Assembly (NCBI GenBank): GCA_947629375.1
Contig: CANRDN010000016.1
Coordinates: 1-42,979, forward strand
Direction of reading: 5' to 3'
Source: an uncultured Bacilli bacterium
GTDB lineage: Bacteria > Bacillota_I > Bacilli_A > RF39 > UBA660
Length of the DNA stretch: 42,979 nucleotides
Shown piece by piece: positions 7,359-15,523 of this stretch (the first letter of the stretch is position 1; each line of letters starts with the position of its first letter). Under the pieces are notes generated by a model, which had not been told where the DNA came from, made no database searches, and saw nothing but the letters and a program-made list of their open reading frames with translations. The translations under genes and the position numbers were made by a program.

Positions 7359-8291
7359 ATGAAGATAATAAATGATAGAAATTTTGAATACACAGTCGAT
7401 GACACCGCTATAGTCATCGGCTATATAGGTTATGAAGACAGCGGCAGCTGCACAATACCATCCGAAATCGATGGAAAACCGGTTACATCCATAGGCTATG
7501 GTGCTTTCAATGGATGCAAACTATCAAATATAATTATTCCTGACAGTGTAACATCAATAGGTGAGTATGCGTTTGAAAACTGTAAAAATCTCAAAAGTAT
7601 TAATATTCCCAAGAATGTTACCGAAATAAGAGCCGGTACATTTGAAAATTGTACAAAACTGTCAGATATAACAATACCTGACAGTATAACATCGATAGGT
7701 GATTTTGCGTTTCTGGATTGTCACTCATTAACAAGCATAACTATACCCGGCAGTGTTAAAGAAATAGGCGAGTCCGCTTTCCACACAACAGGGCTGACGA
7801 GTATAACGATACCGGACAGTGTTGAAGAAATAGGCGGCTGGGCATTTTTCGGATGTGATGATCTGGAGAGTGCAACGATATCCGGCAGTGTTAAATCAAT
7901 CGGTGAATTATCGTTTTTCGGATGCAACAATCTGAAAAATGTAACATTATCTGAGGGTATTGAGTCGATAGCCCCTCATGCATTCGCCAACACGGGACTA
8001 ATCGATATCACGATACCAAGCAGTGTTAAATCAATAGGTGATCTTGCATTTTTCGGCTGTAGTGAGCTGAAGAATGTAATATTATCCGACGGTATCGAAG
8101 AAATAGGCGATATTACATTCGCCCACACAAAACTGTCAGACGTAACAATACCCGACAGCGTTACCAAGATAGGTGCGGGTATATTTGACGGTTGCGATAA
8201 CATAACTATTCACGGTTGTTCAAAAAACAGTTATGCCGAAATTTACGCAGAGGAAAACGGCATACCATTTGCTGAAGTAAATACTAACTGA
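7359..8291 (+). CDS. BspA-type leucine-rich-repeat protein (LRR paralogue 1)
   Basis: A predicted 310-aa protein. A short beta cap (FEYTVDDTAIVIGYIGYE) leads to IPSEIDGKPVTSIGYGAF and then about ten LRR_5/BspA repeats of 22-23 residues with the consensus 'LTSITIPDSVTSIGxxAFxxC'. BspA-like repeats mediate binding to host matrix or other cells in several species. Here no signal peptide, anchor or membrane segment is visible, so the protein is either cytoplasmic or exported by an unusual route. The last repeat is degenerate and ends in NGIPFAEVN. The ribosome binding site is AAAGGAG. It is the first of four tandem paralogues. Confidence 0.85.
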   Translation: MKIINDRNFEYTVDDTAIVIGYIGYEDSGSCTIPSEIDGKPVTSIGYGAFNGCKLSNIIIPDSVTSIGEYAFENCKNLKSINIPKNVTEIRAGTFENCTKLSDITIPDSITSIGDFAFLDCHSLTSITIPGSVKEIGESAFHTTGLTSITIPDSVEEIGGWAFFGCDDLESATISGSVKSIGELSFFGCNNLKNVTLSEGIESIAPHAFANTGLIDITIPSSVKSIGDLAFFGCSELKNVILSDGIEEIGDITFAHTKLSDVTIPDSVTKIGAGIFDGCDNITIHGCSKNSYAEIYAEENGIPFAEVNTN

Positions 8292-8330
8292 AAACAGTTA
8301 TGCATCCAATAAAAATAATATGAGTATAAT

Positions 8331-8356
8331 GGCACTGCCCGCACTTGGGCGGTGCC
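8331..8356 (+). promoter_or_regulatory. Conserved 5'-leader hairpin, copy 1
   Basis: GGCACTGCCC / GGGCGGTGCC around GCACTT, 30 nt before the next LRR gene. It belongs to a four-copy family (also 10189, 11841, 12463). It could terminate the upstream gene but lacks a good T run. Confidence 0.5.
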
Positions 8357-8385
8357 ATATTTATTAAAGAAAAGGGGTTAATCTT

Positions 8386-10017
8386 ATGGTAAAATCTATA
8401 AATAACTATAAATACAAGACTGATGATGAAACTGTAACAATCGTGGCTTATGTCGGCGAAAACGAACATATTACTGTTCCGTCTGAAATCGAAGGAAAAC
8501 CTGTTACGAAAATAGATTCTTACGCATTCAGCCTGTGTAAAAATCTAATAAATATAATTATACCGGATAGTGTTAAATCAATAGAAAGTTACGCATTCAA
8601 CAGTTGTGCCAAACTGATGAACGTAACAATATCTGATAATGTCACGGAGATAGAACCGTGGACATTCTCTTATTGTAAAAAATTAATAAACGTAACAATA
8701 GGAAAAAATATTGCATCCATTGCCGGTAATGCGTTTGAGCACTGCAATGAATTAATAAGTATACGTATTGATAAAAATAACAAAAATTATACATCTGAAG
8801 ATGGTGTTTTATTTAACAAAAATAAGTCCATCTTAATCAGGTGTCCTGAAGGCAAAAAGGGTGCTTACATCATACCCGACAGCGTTAAAACAATAGATTG
8901 GAGTGCATTCGAAAACTGCACAGATTTGACAAGCATAACAATGCCCGACAGTGTAACACATATAGAAGCTCATGCGTTTCAAAATTGTACAAAACTGACA
9001 AGTATAAGAATATCTAAAAATATCACAACAATAGGCTGGTCTGTGTTCGAAAACTGTATTGAATTAACAAATATAATCATACCCGACAGCGTTACGAAGA
9101 TAGATCCTTGGGCATTCAGAGATTGTACAAAACTGACAAACGTAATAATACCTGATAGCGTTACAGAAATAAGCATTGGTGCATTCCAAAACTGTACAGA
9201 ATTAACAAATGTAATTATACCCTACAGTGTTGAAGTAATAGATGCTTATGCGTTTGAAGGCTGCAAAAAATTAGAAAAGGTTGTATTACCAGCAACTGCA
9301 AAAGTCGACGAAAGTACATTCACCGGCTGTCCTATGACTTGCCCTGCGAATATGACAGACGGTGACTTCAAGTATGAAATCAATATTTACAATACTGTAC
9401 GGATTACAAAATACATCGGCAAGGGAAACAAGAACGTCATTATTCCATCCAAAATTGACGGAAAAATTGTTACTGAGATCGGTGATTCGGCATTTGAAAA
9501 CTGTACTGACCTGATAAGCATAATAATACCTGACAGTATTAGTTCGATAGAAAATTATACATTTAAAGGCTGTTCAAAACTAACAAACATAAACATACCT
9601 AACAGCGTTACAAAAATAGGTCATTATGCATTCTCCGGTTGTGCGGCACTGGCAAATATAATAATACCTGATAGTATTGCATCAATCGGTCAAAATATAT
9701 TTGACCGTTGTACAGAATTGACAAATGTAATAATAGAAGAGGGTATTACGGAAATAGGCAGCGGTATGTTCAGCGGATGTACAAGACTAAAAAATATAAT
9801 AATACCTGATACTGTTATGTCGATAGACGCTTATGCATTTTATAATTGCACAAAGCTGACAAGCATAACGATACCGAATAGTGTTATTGAGATAGGTGAC
9901 TCTGCATTTCGTGATTGTGCAGAACTAACAGATATAACAATACCGGACAGTGTTACAAAGATAGGTCCGTTTGTATTTCTCGGTTGTACGGGACTATCAG
10001 ATGAAGATGATATATGA
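8386..10017 (+). CDS. BspA-type leucine-rich-repeat protein (LRR paralogue 2)
   Basis: A predicted 543-aa protein with two LRR blocks. Residues about 1-300 hold a cap (VTIVAYVGENEHITVPSEI), repeats, a YTSEDGVLFNKNKSILIR insertion typical of BspA-like proteins, and more repeats. A second cap-like segment near residue 325 (YEINIYNTVRITKYIGKG, then IPSKIDGKIVTEIG) starts a second block of about eight repeats. The protein therefore looks like a tandem fusion of two paralogue-sized units. It has no signal peptide. AAAGGGG lies 8 nt before the ATG. A terminator hairpin follows. Confidence 0.85.
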   Translation: MVKSINNYKYKTDDETVTIVAYVGENEHITVPSEIEGKPVTKIDSYAFSLCKNLINIIIPDSVKSIESYAFNSCAKLMNVTISDNVTEIEPWTFSYCKKLINVTIGKNIASIAGNAFEHCNELISIRIDKNNKNYTSEDGVLFNKNKSILIRCPEGKKGAYIIPDSVKTIDWSAFENCTDLTSITMPDSVTHIEAHAFQNCTKLTSIRISKNITTIGWSVFENCIELTNIIIPDSVTKIDPWAFRDCTKLTNVIIPDSVTEISIGAFQNCTELTNVIIPYSVEVIDAYAFEGCKKLEKVVLPATAKVDESTFTGCPMTCPANMTDGDFKYEINIYNTVRITKYIGKGNKNVIIPSKIDGKIVTEIGDSAFENCTDLISIIIPDSISSIENYTFKGCSKLTNINIPNSVTKIGHYAFSGCAALANIIIPDSIASIGQNIFDRCTELTNVIIEEGITEIGSGMFSGCTRLKNIIIPDTVMSIDAYAFYNCTKLTSITIPNSVIEIGDSAFRDCAELTDITIPDSVTKIGPFVFLGCTGLSDEDDI

Positions 10018-10028
10018 CAGAAATAAAA

Positions 10029-10066
10029 GGGGAACATGGCGAAAGCTGTGTTCCCCTATTTTTTTT
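10029..10066 (+). terminator. Terminator after LRR paralogue 2
   Basis: GGGGAACATGGC / GCTGTGTTCCCC arms with a GAAA tetraloop, then a run of T. Near-identical copies follow at 12297 and 13571. Confidence 0.9.
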
Positions 10067-10136
10067 CTCGGCAAAGTCACTACAAACTTCTAAATTCATG
10101 TTGGGAAAATCTATTTTATAGCAACAGATGAGTTTG

Positions 10137-10182
10137 AGGGGGGGGTGTGAGGTGGGGCGGGGAGAGTGGGGAGAGTGGGGAG
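10137..10182 (+). repeat. G-rich tract in the LRR 2-3 spacer
   Basis: Six or more runs of three to eight G on the plus strand separated by one to four bases, in an AT-rich genome. It is potentially G-quadruplex forming. The matching spacer at 12409 has a different G-rich repeat at the same place. Confidence 0.6.
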
Positions 10183-10188
10183 CAATGC

Positions 10189-10213
10189 GGCACCGTCCAA
10201 CGTGGCCGGTGCC
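10189..10213 (+). promoter_or_regulatory. Conserved 5'-leader hairpin, copy 2
   Basis: GGCACCG / CGGTGCC arms around TCCAACGTGGC, preceded by CAATGC, 40 nt before the next start codon. Confidence 0.5.
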
Positions 10214-10253
10214 TTGTCAATTTAAAAATATATACAATAAAGGGGTTAATATT

Positions 10254-11831
10254 ATGAAGAAAATTATTGATTTTGAATGGGAAATAAACGAGGACAGCAG
10301 TGTAACAATTACAGGTTATACCGGAAACGGCGGAGACGTTGTTATTCCGTCTGAAATTGACGGTAAGCCGGTTACGAAAATCGGCTATGATATGATTGAA
10401 AACGACGAGTATGGTGTGTTTGAAGATTGCACCATACTGACAAGTGTAACGATACCCGACAGTGTTACACACATAGGGTGTGCTGCATTTGCTGGTTGTA
10501 CCGGATTAACAAACATAACAATACCTGACAGTGTTACGGAGATAGATTATGATGCATTTGCCCGTTGTACCGGACTGACAAGCATAACAATACCTAACAA
10601 TGTTACACTCATAGGTGGTGCTGCATTTGCCGGTTGTACCGGACTAACAAGCATAACGATACCTGACAGTGTTACATCAATAAGTGACGGTGCATTTTCC
10701 GGTTGTACCAGACTGACAAGTATTAATGTCAATAAGGGTAACAAAAGTTATACATCAGAGAACGGTGTTCTGTTTAACAAGAACAAGACTGCTTTGATAG
10801 CATATCCCGGAGGTAGGAACGGTGCCTACATCATACCTGACAGTGTTACTGAGATAGGTGATATTGCATTTGAAAATTGTACCGGACTGACAGGTATAAC
10901 AATACCTGACAGCGTTGCCAAAATAGGTGGGTACACATTCAAAGGTTGTACCGGACTGACAAGCGTAACAATACCTGATAGCGTTACGGAGATAAACATT
11001 TATGCGTTTTCCGGTTGTACCGGACTGACAAGCGTAACTATACCTGATAGCGTTACATATATAGCTTATGCAGCATTTTCCGGTTGCACCGGACTGACAA
11101 ACATAACAATACCTAACGGTGTTGAGATGAGTGAATATGTATTTAGTGGTTGTACCGGACTGACAAGCATAACAATACCTGCAAGTGTTACCAAGATAGG
11201 TGCTCATGCGTTTGAAGAATGCACAGGACTGACAAACGTCACGATAAATGACGGCGTCACCGAAATAGGCAATTTTGCCTTTTACGGATGCCGAGGACTG
11301 ACGAACATAACCATACCGAAAACTATCACGGAAGTTGGTTACAGAGCATTCAGAGGCTGCAACAAACTTAAGACTATTAATGTTCATAAAGACAATAAAC
11401 ATTATATGTCTAAAGATGGCGTCTTGTTTGACAAAAACAAGACGCATCTAATACAGTGTCCTGCCAGCAAAGCGGGAGAATACACAGTACCGGACAGTGT
11501 TACCGAGATAGATGATTATGCATTTTCCGGTTGTACACGACTGACAAACGTAACAATACCTGACAGTGTTACATCAATAGGTTATGGTGCATTTTCAGGT
11601 TGCACACGACTGACAAGTGTAACCATACCGGACGGTGTTGCAACAATAAATGATGGCACCTTTTACGGTTGCACGAGACTGGTACGTGTAACCATATCCG
11701 ACAGCATTACGAAGATAGGCGACGATGCATTTGGCGATTGCCCCAGACTGGCATCAGTCGGCAATTTTGAGCCATACATTGAAGTGGATTCGCTCACAGA
11801 TCGTCCCGTAGAACGATACATACTGAAATGA
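10254..11831 (+). CDS. BspA-type leucine-rich-repeat protein (LRR paralogue 3)
   Basis: The start ATG 10254 follows AAAGGGG and aligns with the paralogues' KKIIDFEWEIN cap; an in-frame ATG at 10128 would translate the G-rich tract and is unlikely. The product of 525 aa has about 18 highly regular repeats (consensus 'GLTSITIPDSVTxIGxxAFSGCT') and two VLFNKNK-type insertions (KSYTSENGVLFNKNK and HYMSKDGVLFDKNK). It has no signal peptide and ends ...DRPVERYILK. The repeats are far more uniform in DNA than those of paralogues 1 and 2, pointing to recent internal duplication or gene conversion. Confidence 0.85.
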   Translation: MKKIIDFEWEINEDSSVTITGYTGNGGDVVIPSEIDGKPVTKIGYDMIENDEYGVFEDCTILTSVTIPDSVTHIGCAAFAGCTGLTNITIPDSVTEIDYDAFARCTGLTSITIPNNVTLIGGAAFAGCTGLTSITIPDSVTSISDGAFSGCTRLTSINVNKGNKSYTSENGVLFNKNKTALIAYPGGRNGAYIIPDSVTEIGDIAFENCTGLTGITIPDSVAKIGGYTFKGCTGLTSVTIPDSVTEINIYAFSGCTGLTSVTIPDSVTYIAYAAFSGCTGLTNITIPNGVEMSEYVFSGCTGLTSITIPASVTKIGAHAFEECTGLTNVTINDGVTEIGNFAFYGCRGLTNITIPKTITEVGYRAFRGCNKLKTINVHKDNKHYMSKDGVLFDKNKTHLIQCPASKAGEYTVPDSVTEIDDYAFSGCTRLTNVTIPDSVTSIGYGAFSGCTRLTSVTIPDGVATINDGTFYGCTRLVRVTISDSITKIGDDAFGDCPRLASVGNFEPYIEVDSLTDRPVERYILK

Positions 11832-11840
11832 TGGGCATAT

Positions 11841-11866
11841 GGCACTGCTCAAACATGGGCAGTGCC
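11841..11866 (+). promoter_or_regulatory. Conserved 5'-leader hairpin, copy 3
   Basis: GGCACTGC / GCAGTGCC around TCAAACATGG, upstream of the two small genes rather than an LRR gene. Confidence 0.5.
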
Positions 11867-11931
11867 TCGTTAATATAAAAACGGAAAAGAGGTGGACGCA
11901 ATGACAAAAAAAGAAAGGAGGCGTTCAAACG

Positions 11932-12096
11932 ATGAAAACATACACTGTTACACTCGAAGAAATAACAGTGTACGAAATCCCCATTCGAGCTGAATCAAAA
12001 AACGATGCTTGCAAAACAGCTCTGAAAGAAATTAGCTCAACGGGAGGATCAGACCACATAAAAGACAACGGAATAAAGGTTGTCGAGATTCAATGA
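11932..12096 (+). CDS. Small DpnD/PcfM-like protein
   Basis: A 54-aa product starting MKTYTVTLEEITVYEIPIRA and continuing ESKNDACKTALKEI, ending KDNGIKVVEIQ. A beta-strand pair followed by an 'AESKNDACKTALKE' helix resembles the short DpnD/PcfM-type proteins of mobile elements (resemblance only; function unknown). The ribosome binding site AAAGGAGG lies 9 nt before the ATG. A 14-nt gap separates it from the next small gene, so they are co-transcribed. Confidence 0.55.
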   Translation: MKTYTVTLEEITVYEIPIRAESKNDACKTALKEISSTGGSDHIKDNGIKVVEIQ

Positions 12097-12109
12097 AGGA
12101 GATATAATT

Positions 12110-12238
12110 ATGGAAAACAATAACATAAAGACGGAAATAAAGATCTATCAAATTGTGGATAATTGCGGCAACGTATATCACGTTGCTGCAAAAAGTTATT
12201 ACGAAGCCGTAAAAAAGCTTCGTGAAGAAAATTATTAA
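12110..12238 (+). CDS. Very small protein, 42 aa
   Basis: Starts with ATG after AAGGAGATATA and encodes MENNNIKTEIKIYQIVDN, then a YYEAVKKLREENY helix. The strand-then-'A-x-x-YYEAVKKL' layout repeats that of the preceding 54-aa protein, so the pair may be diverged duplicates. Supported by the good ribosome binding site and spacing; function unknown. Confidence 0.45.
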   Translation: MENNNIKTEIKIYQIVDNCGNVYHVAAKSYYEAVKKLREENY

Positions 12239-12296
12239 ACATGAATATATCCTAAACAGACGGTACAGCAAAAGCTGTATCGCCCTACGGATATAT

Positions 12297-12337
12297 CGGG
12301 GGGACATGGCGAAAGCTGTGTTCCCCCATTTTTTTTC
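12297..12337 (+). terminator. Terminator after the two small genes
   Basis: GGGGACATGGC / GCTGTGTTCCCCC hairpin with a GAAA loop, then TTTTTTTT; a near copy of the one at 10029. The next about 100 nt also repeat the 10067-10136 spacer. Confidence 0.9.
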
Positions 12338-12408
12338 TTGACAAGGTCACTGCAAACTTCCAAATTCATGTTATAAAAATCTATTTTATGGCAACAGATG
12401 AGTTTGAT

Positions 12409-12455
12409 GGGAAGTGGGAAGTGGGAAGTGGGAGGTGGGAGGGGGTAGGGGTGAG
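12409..12455 (+). repeat. G-rich tandem repeat in the spacer before LRR paralogue 4
   Basis: Tandem GGGAAGT units (three to four), then GGGAGGTGGGAGGGGGTAGG. It lies at the position equivalent to 10137-10182 but with different repeat units. Confidence 0.6.
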
Positions 12456-12462
12456 GCAATGC

Positions 12463-12487
12463 GGCACCGACCAACATGGCCGGTGCC
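12463..12487 (+). promoter_or_regulatory. Conserved 5'-leader hairpin, copy 4
   Basis: GGCACCG / CGGTGCC around ACCAACATGGC, almost identical to copy 2, 37 nt before the next ATG. Confidence 0.5.
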
Positions 12488-12524
12488 TCGTTAGTATAAA
12501 AATTATAAAAAAGGGGTTATTGGC

Positions 12525-13550
12525 ATGAGGAAGACTGTAAATTTTGAATACATCGTTGCCGAGATAAATGGTGTAGAGAATGGTATAGAAATCTTAAATT
12601 ATTCCGGAAGCGACAGCGATGTCGTTATCCCATCTAAAATTGACGGGAAACCGGTCACGGTCATAGGACCGTCGGTGTTCGGCGTGGAGGAGGACGGCAG
12701 TCACTACGGCCGTTCACACATGATCAAACACGTAATCATACCGAACAGTGTCATCGAGATAGATAATTCTGCATTCGATGATTGTACCGAACTAACACAT
12801 ATAACAATTCCTGACAGTGTTACGAAAATTGGCGAGCGGGCATTTGCTTGCAGTGGACTAACACACATAACCATACCCGACGGTGTTACGGAGATAGGTG
12901 ATGATGCGTTCGGATATTGCACCAATCTGACCAGTATCGATGTTGGTCAAAATAATAAGAATTATACATCAGAAGATGGAATCTTATTCAATAAGGATAA
13001 GACGGTTTTAATTAAGTACCCGTCTGTGAAAGCAGGTACTTACAGTGTACCAAACACTGTTACGAAAATCGAACACGGTGCATTTTACGAATGTGCTGGT
13101 CTTACAGGTATAACAATACCGAACAGTGTCACAACAATAGGTGCATCTGCGTTTAAAGGATGCACAGGACTGAAATGGGTAACGATACCTGACAGTATTA
13201 CAGAAATAAAGCCAGATACATTCAGTGACTGTACCGCCCTGAACGAAGTACATTTCTTCGGGGAAGTCACAGAAATAGGCGATTATGCTTTTCGGAATTG
13301 TACGTCCCTGACAAGCATAAACGTACCCGATACCGTCAAAAGAATTGGAGAATATGCGTTCTACAACTGTCGCTCGCTGACGACGGTAGACATAGAATTA
13401 CGAAACAATAAAGCAAAGATCGAAAGCTTTGCTTTCAGTTACTGTACGGCACTGTCAAATGTACGCATGCCCAAGCATGTCACAGTCGACGAATCAGCAT
13501 TTTCAGGCTGCTGTGACAGTATGAACATACGTAGTGCAGCTATAATTTGA
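12525..13550 (+). CDS. BspA-type leucine-rich-repeat protein (LRR paralogue 4)
   Basis: A predicted 341-aa protein. The cap is FEYIVAEINGVENGIEIL, then IPSKIDGKPVTVIG and about eleven repeats with one YTSEDGILFNKDK insertion. The C-terminus ends in a degenerate Cys-rich repeat (SGCCDSMNIRSAAII). It has no signal peptide or anchor. The ribosome binding site AAAGGGG lies 9 nt before ATG. It is the most diverged of paralogues 2-4 in its central repeats (KWVTIPDSITEIKPDTFSDC), and closes the LRR array. Confidence 0.85.
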   Translation: MRKTVNFEYIVAEINGVENGIEILNYSGSDSDVVIPSKIDGKPVTVIGPSVFGVEEDGSHYGRSHMIKHVIIPNSVIEIDNSAFDDCTELTHITIPDSVTKIGERAFACSGLTHITIPDGVTEIGDDAFGYCTNLTSIDVGQNNKNYTSEDGILFNKDKTVLIKYPSVKAGTYSVPNTVTKIEHGAFYECAGLTGITIPNSVTTIGASAFKGCTGLKWVTIPDSITEIKPDTFSDCTALNEVHFFGEVTEIGDYAFRNCTSLTSINVPDTVKRIGEYAFYNCRSLTTVDIELRNNKAKIESFAFSYCTALSNVRMPKHVTVDESAFSGCCDSMNIRSAAII

Positions 13551-13570
13551 GAAGTACACACATAATCAGA

Positions 13571-13610
13571 AGGGGGAGCATGGCAAAAGCTATGTTCCCC
13601 ATTTTTTTTA
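13571..13610 (+). terminator. Terminator after LRR paralogue 4
   Basis: GGGGGAGCATGGC / GCTATGTTCCCC with an AAAA loop, then T8; third copy of the LRR-array terminator. Confidence 0.9.
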
Positions 13611-13653
13611 CAGGTAAACTTCTAAGCCTGTACCCAAAAACATATCATAATAT

Positions 13654-14046
13654 TGCCCGTTCTGAGCCGATTTAAGGTTTCAGAATGGGCTATTTTTTTA
13701 ATAATTCGCCCACTTGAGTGTCTGAAAAGGTCTATTTTTGAAAATTAAAAATAAAATTCGACCGCTTTCGACCTCAGAATGGGCTATTTTTTTAAATAAT
13801 TCGCCCATTTTAAACCCGCAAAAAGACCATTTTATTTAATTAGCCCATTTAAAGACCGGAAAAAGTCCATTTTATTAAAAATTCGACCGATTCTGACCTC
13901 TAAATGGGCTATTTTTTTAAATAATTCGCCCAAATAAGTACCCAAAATGGTCTATTTTTTAATAATTCGACCAAATACGTCCCACAAATGGGCTATTTAT
14001 TTTTTAATTCGCCCACTCGGAGACCAAAAAGAGTCCATTTTACATA
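13654..14046. repeat. Array of about nine degenerate 40-52-nt repeats (iteron or centromere candidate)
   Basis: Units begin GCCC(A/G) or GACC(G/A), carry a central ACC/CCC, then (A)TGGGCTATTTTTTT or GTCCATTTTA, and end AATAATTC. Starts lie near 13654, 13707, 13759, 13802, 13842, 13884, 13927, 13968 and 14010. Units alternate between GCCC...GGTC and GACC...GGGC types, so each boundary forms a TGGGC...GCCCA inverted pair. Single diverged units also occur near 445 and 20620-20680. No open frame crosses it. Tandem spacing of about 42 nt is typical of binding arrays for segregation or replication proteins. Confidence 0.65.
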
Positions 14047-14337
14047 TAATATTTTGATAATATACAGCTTCTAATCCGGTACAACAACGGCTGAAGCAGT
14101 TGCAAAACACGCCGCAAAAGCGGATATCGAACAATTTATTCTTATAAGAGGAAATAACACACACGCTTAAACAAGACAGCATAATCGAATAACTTATATT
14201 CCAAAAAACAGATGCAAAAGGTGGCTCAAACCCAAGTGAAAAGCCTAAGACAAATTATTAAATCCCTATTTATTGCATACACCGTTTTGAATGGCATCTG
14301 TGACGCATTGTTTAAGCACAAACCGCAAATTAAATGC

Positions 14338-14959
14338 AAAAGCACTACTGTGCCATGACCTTGAAAAAATAGTGCTTTTCGACCTGAGTATTCATGCGAA
14401 AAAATGATGGTGCAAGCACCTGAGTGATCACAGAAGCACCATATAAACAGGGGCATGGTGACTGAGCTTGAGCTTCTGATATACATAAGCAGAACCTCAT
14501 TTGCTGATGTGTTAGCTGTTTGAAACGCAAATGAGGAACAAAGGGCATAAGGGGGGACGGCACACCCTCGCTCCGCTTCGGTTGTGGTCGGCACAGCCGA
14601 CGTCCTCGGTGCTGACGCACCGACCGCCTGCGGCGGCCCCTTACTGCGTCGCTTCGCTCCTTGCCCTTGTCGGTCGTCGCTGACGCTCCTCCCGCCTGCG
14701 GGTGCCCTGCTGCTGATACAGAAGAGACTGATTGGATATGTGTGTCTGTTTAAGCTTGAACACAATCATCGACACGCAGACATATCGACTAAAATAACGA
14801 TATGCCCGGTGTAACTGATTGGACACAGACACACAAACCGAACTTCTGTATCAGCCTGTCGATTTAATGCTGATTTTTTTAATAAAAAAATAGAGTTTAT
14901 TCCTGCTGAACAAACCCCATCAAAAATATTTCATATTTTTGCAGCCTTTAAATCGACAG
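14338..14959. other. Gene-free, heavily structured locus (nested hairpins and GC-rich palindrome island)
   Basis: No credible coding frame. Successive perfect inverted repeats are AAAAGCACTA 14338/14370, CCTCATTTGC 14495/14527, GCTGATACAGAAG 14712/14843 enclosing TGTGTGTCTG 14739/14826 and CATATCG 14781/14798, and CTGTCGATTTAA 14856/14948. The last two hairpins abut. Between 14555 and 14715 lies a GC-rich island of short palindromes (GTCGGCACAGCCGAC, CGGTGCTGACGCACCG, CCGCCTGCGGCGG). This could be a large structured RNA, a single-strand origin or oriT-like DNA, or a relic. Confidence 0.5.
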
Positions 14960-15121
14960 AAAATTCGATAAAAATCCTTAATCGTATTATTCATAATTAA
15001 CGATTTATTTATACGAATTTGAATCCGTTTAAGCTTGTTTTGAACGAATTTCTAAAAAAGAAATACACGAATACTGACAAAATATATTTTGGTACTGTTA
15101 TCATTTTGACACGAAACACAT

Positions 15122-15222
15122 CGAGAAATCGTCTGTAATGACCTGTACGCCGTCAAACTATTATTTCATATGAAATAATATATTTGAAAAAATCATCGCT
15201 CTGAGGCAATTACAGACGAAAT
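15122..15222. repeat. 101-nt repeat with nested palindromes, copy 1
   Basis: Outer arms ATCGTCTGTAAT / ATTACAGACGA and a perfect central palindrome of 22 bp (15159-15180; core ATTTCATATGAAAT). Repeated at 15310 with about 90% identity. Confidence 0.7.
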
Positions 15223-15309
15223 AAGACAATGTACCAAAACCTGATCGACAAAAAAATACCATTTCAATTTCATCGTATAATCTCTATGCTTCATTGGCAC
15301 CAAATATGC

Positions 15310-15410
15310 CGAGAAATCGTCTGTAATGACCTGTACACTGTCAAACTATTATTTCATATGAAATAATATATTCAAAAAAATCGTCGCTCTGAGACGATTA
15401 CAGACGAAAT
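15310..15410. repeat. 101-nt repeat with nested palindromes, copy 2
   Basis: Same layout as copy 1, 87 nt downstream; central palindrome at 15347-15368 unchanged. Differences from copy 1 lie mainly outside the centre, and one (GAGACGATTACAGACG) improves the outer stem. Confidence 0.7.
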
Positions 15411-15412
15411 TA

Positions 15413-15455
15413 CAAAAAAAGGCAGATACGTAATCGGAGGAAAATCGTATCTGCC
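15413..15455 (-). terminator. Terminator of the minus-strand 337-aa gene
   Basis: On the minus strand GGCAGATACG / CGTATCTGCC with a 15-nt loop, then a run of seven T. Confidence 0.8.
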
Positions 15456-15523
15456 ATGCCCATCTACCCGATTATACCATACCGAGAATAAAAAGGGAAC
15501 TATAACTATCGAATATAAATTTG

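Noticed and set aside
10128-10253. Upstream extension of LRR paralogue 3 to ATG 10128
   Set aside because: It would translate the G-rich tract and leader hairpin; ATG 10254 has a normal ribosome binding site and aligns with paralogue starts.
10547-11447. Minus-strand frames inside the LRR genes
   Set aside because: They are the reverse reading of the LRR repeats (repeated CYTCQSGT-like strings) and have no start signals.
13654-14046. CRISPR array
   Set aside because: Units are degenerate along their whole length, vary in spacing and contain no constant repeat separated by unique spacers; no cas genes are present.
14226-14832. Coding frames across the GC-rich island
   Set aside because: Long frames on both strands come from low stop density in GC-rich palindromes; there is no ribosome binding site, and the encoded sequences are low complexity and not protein-like.
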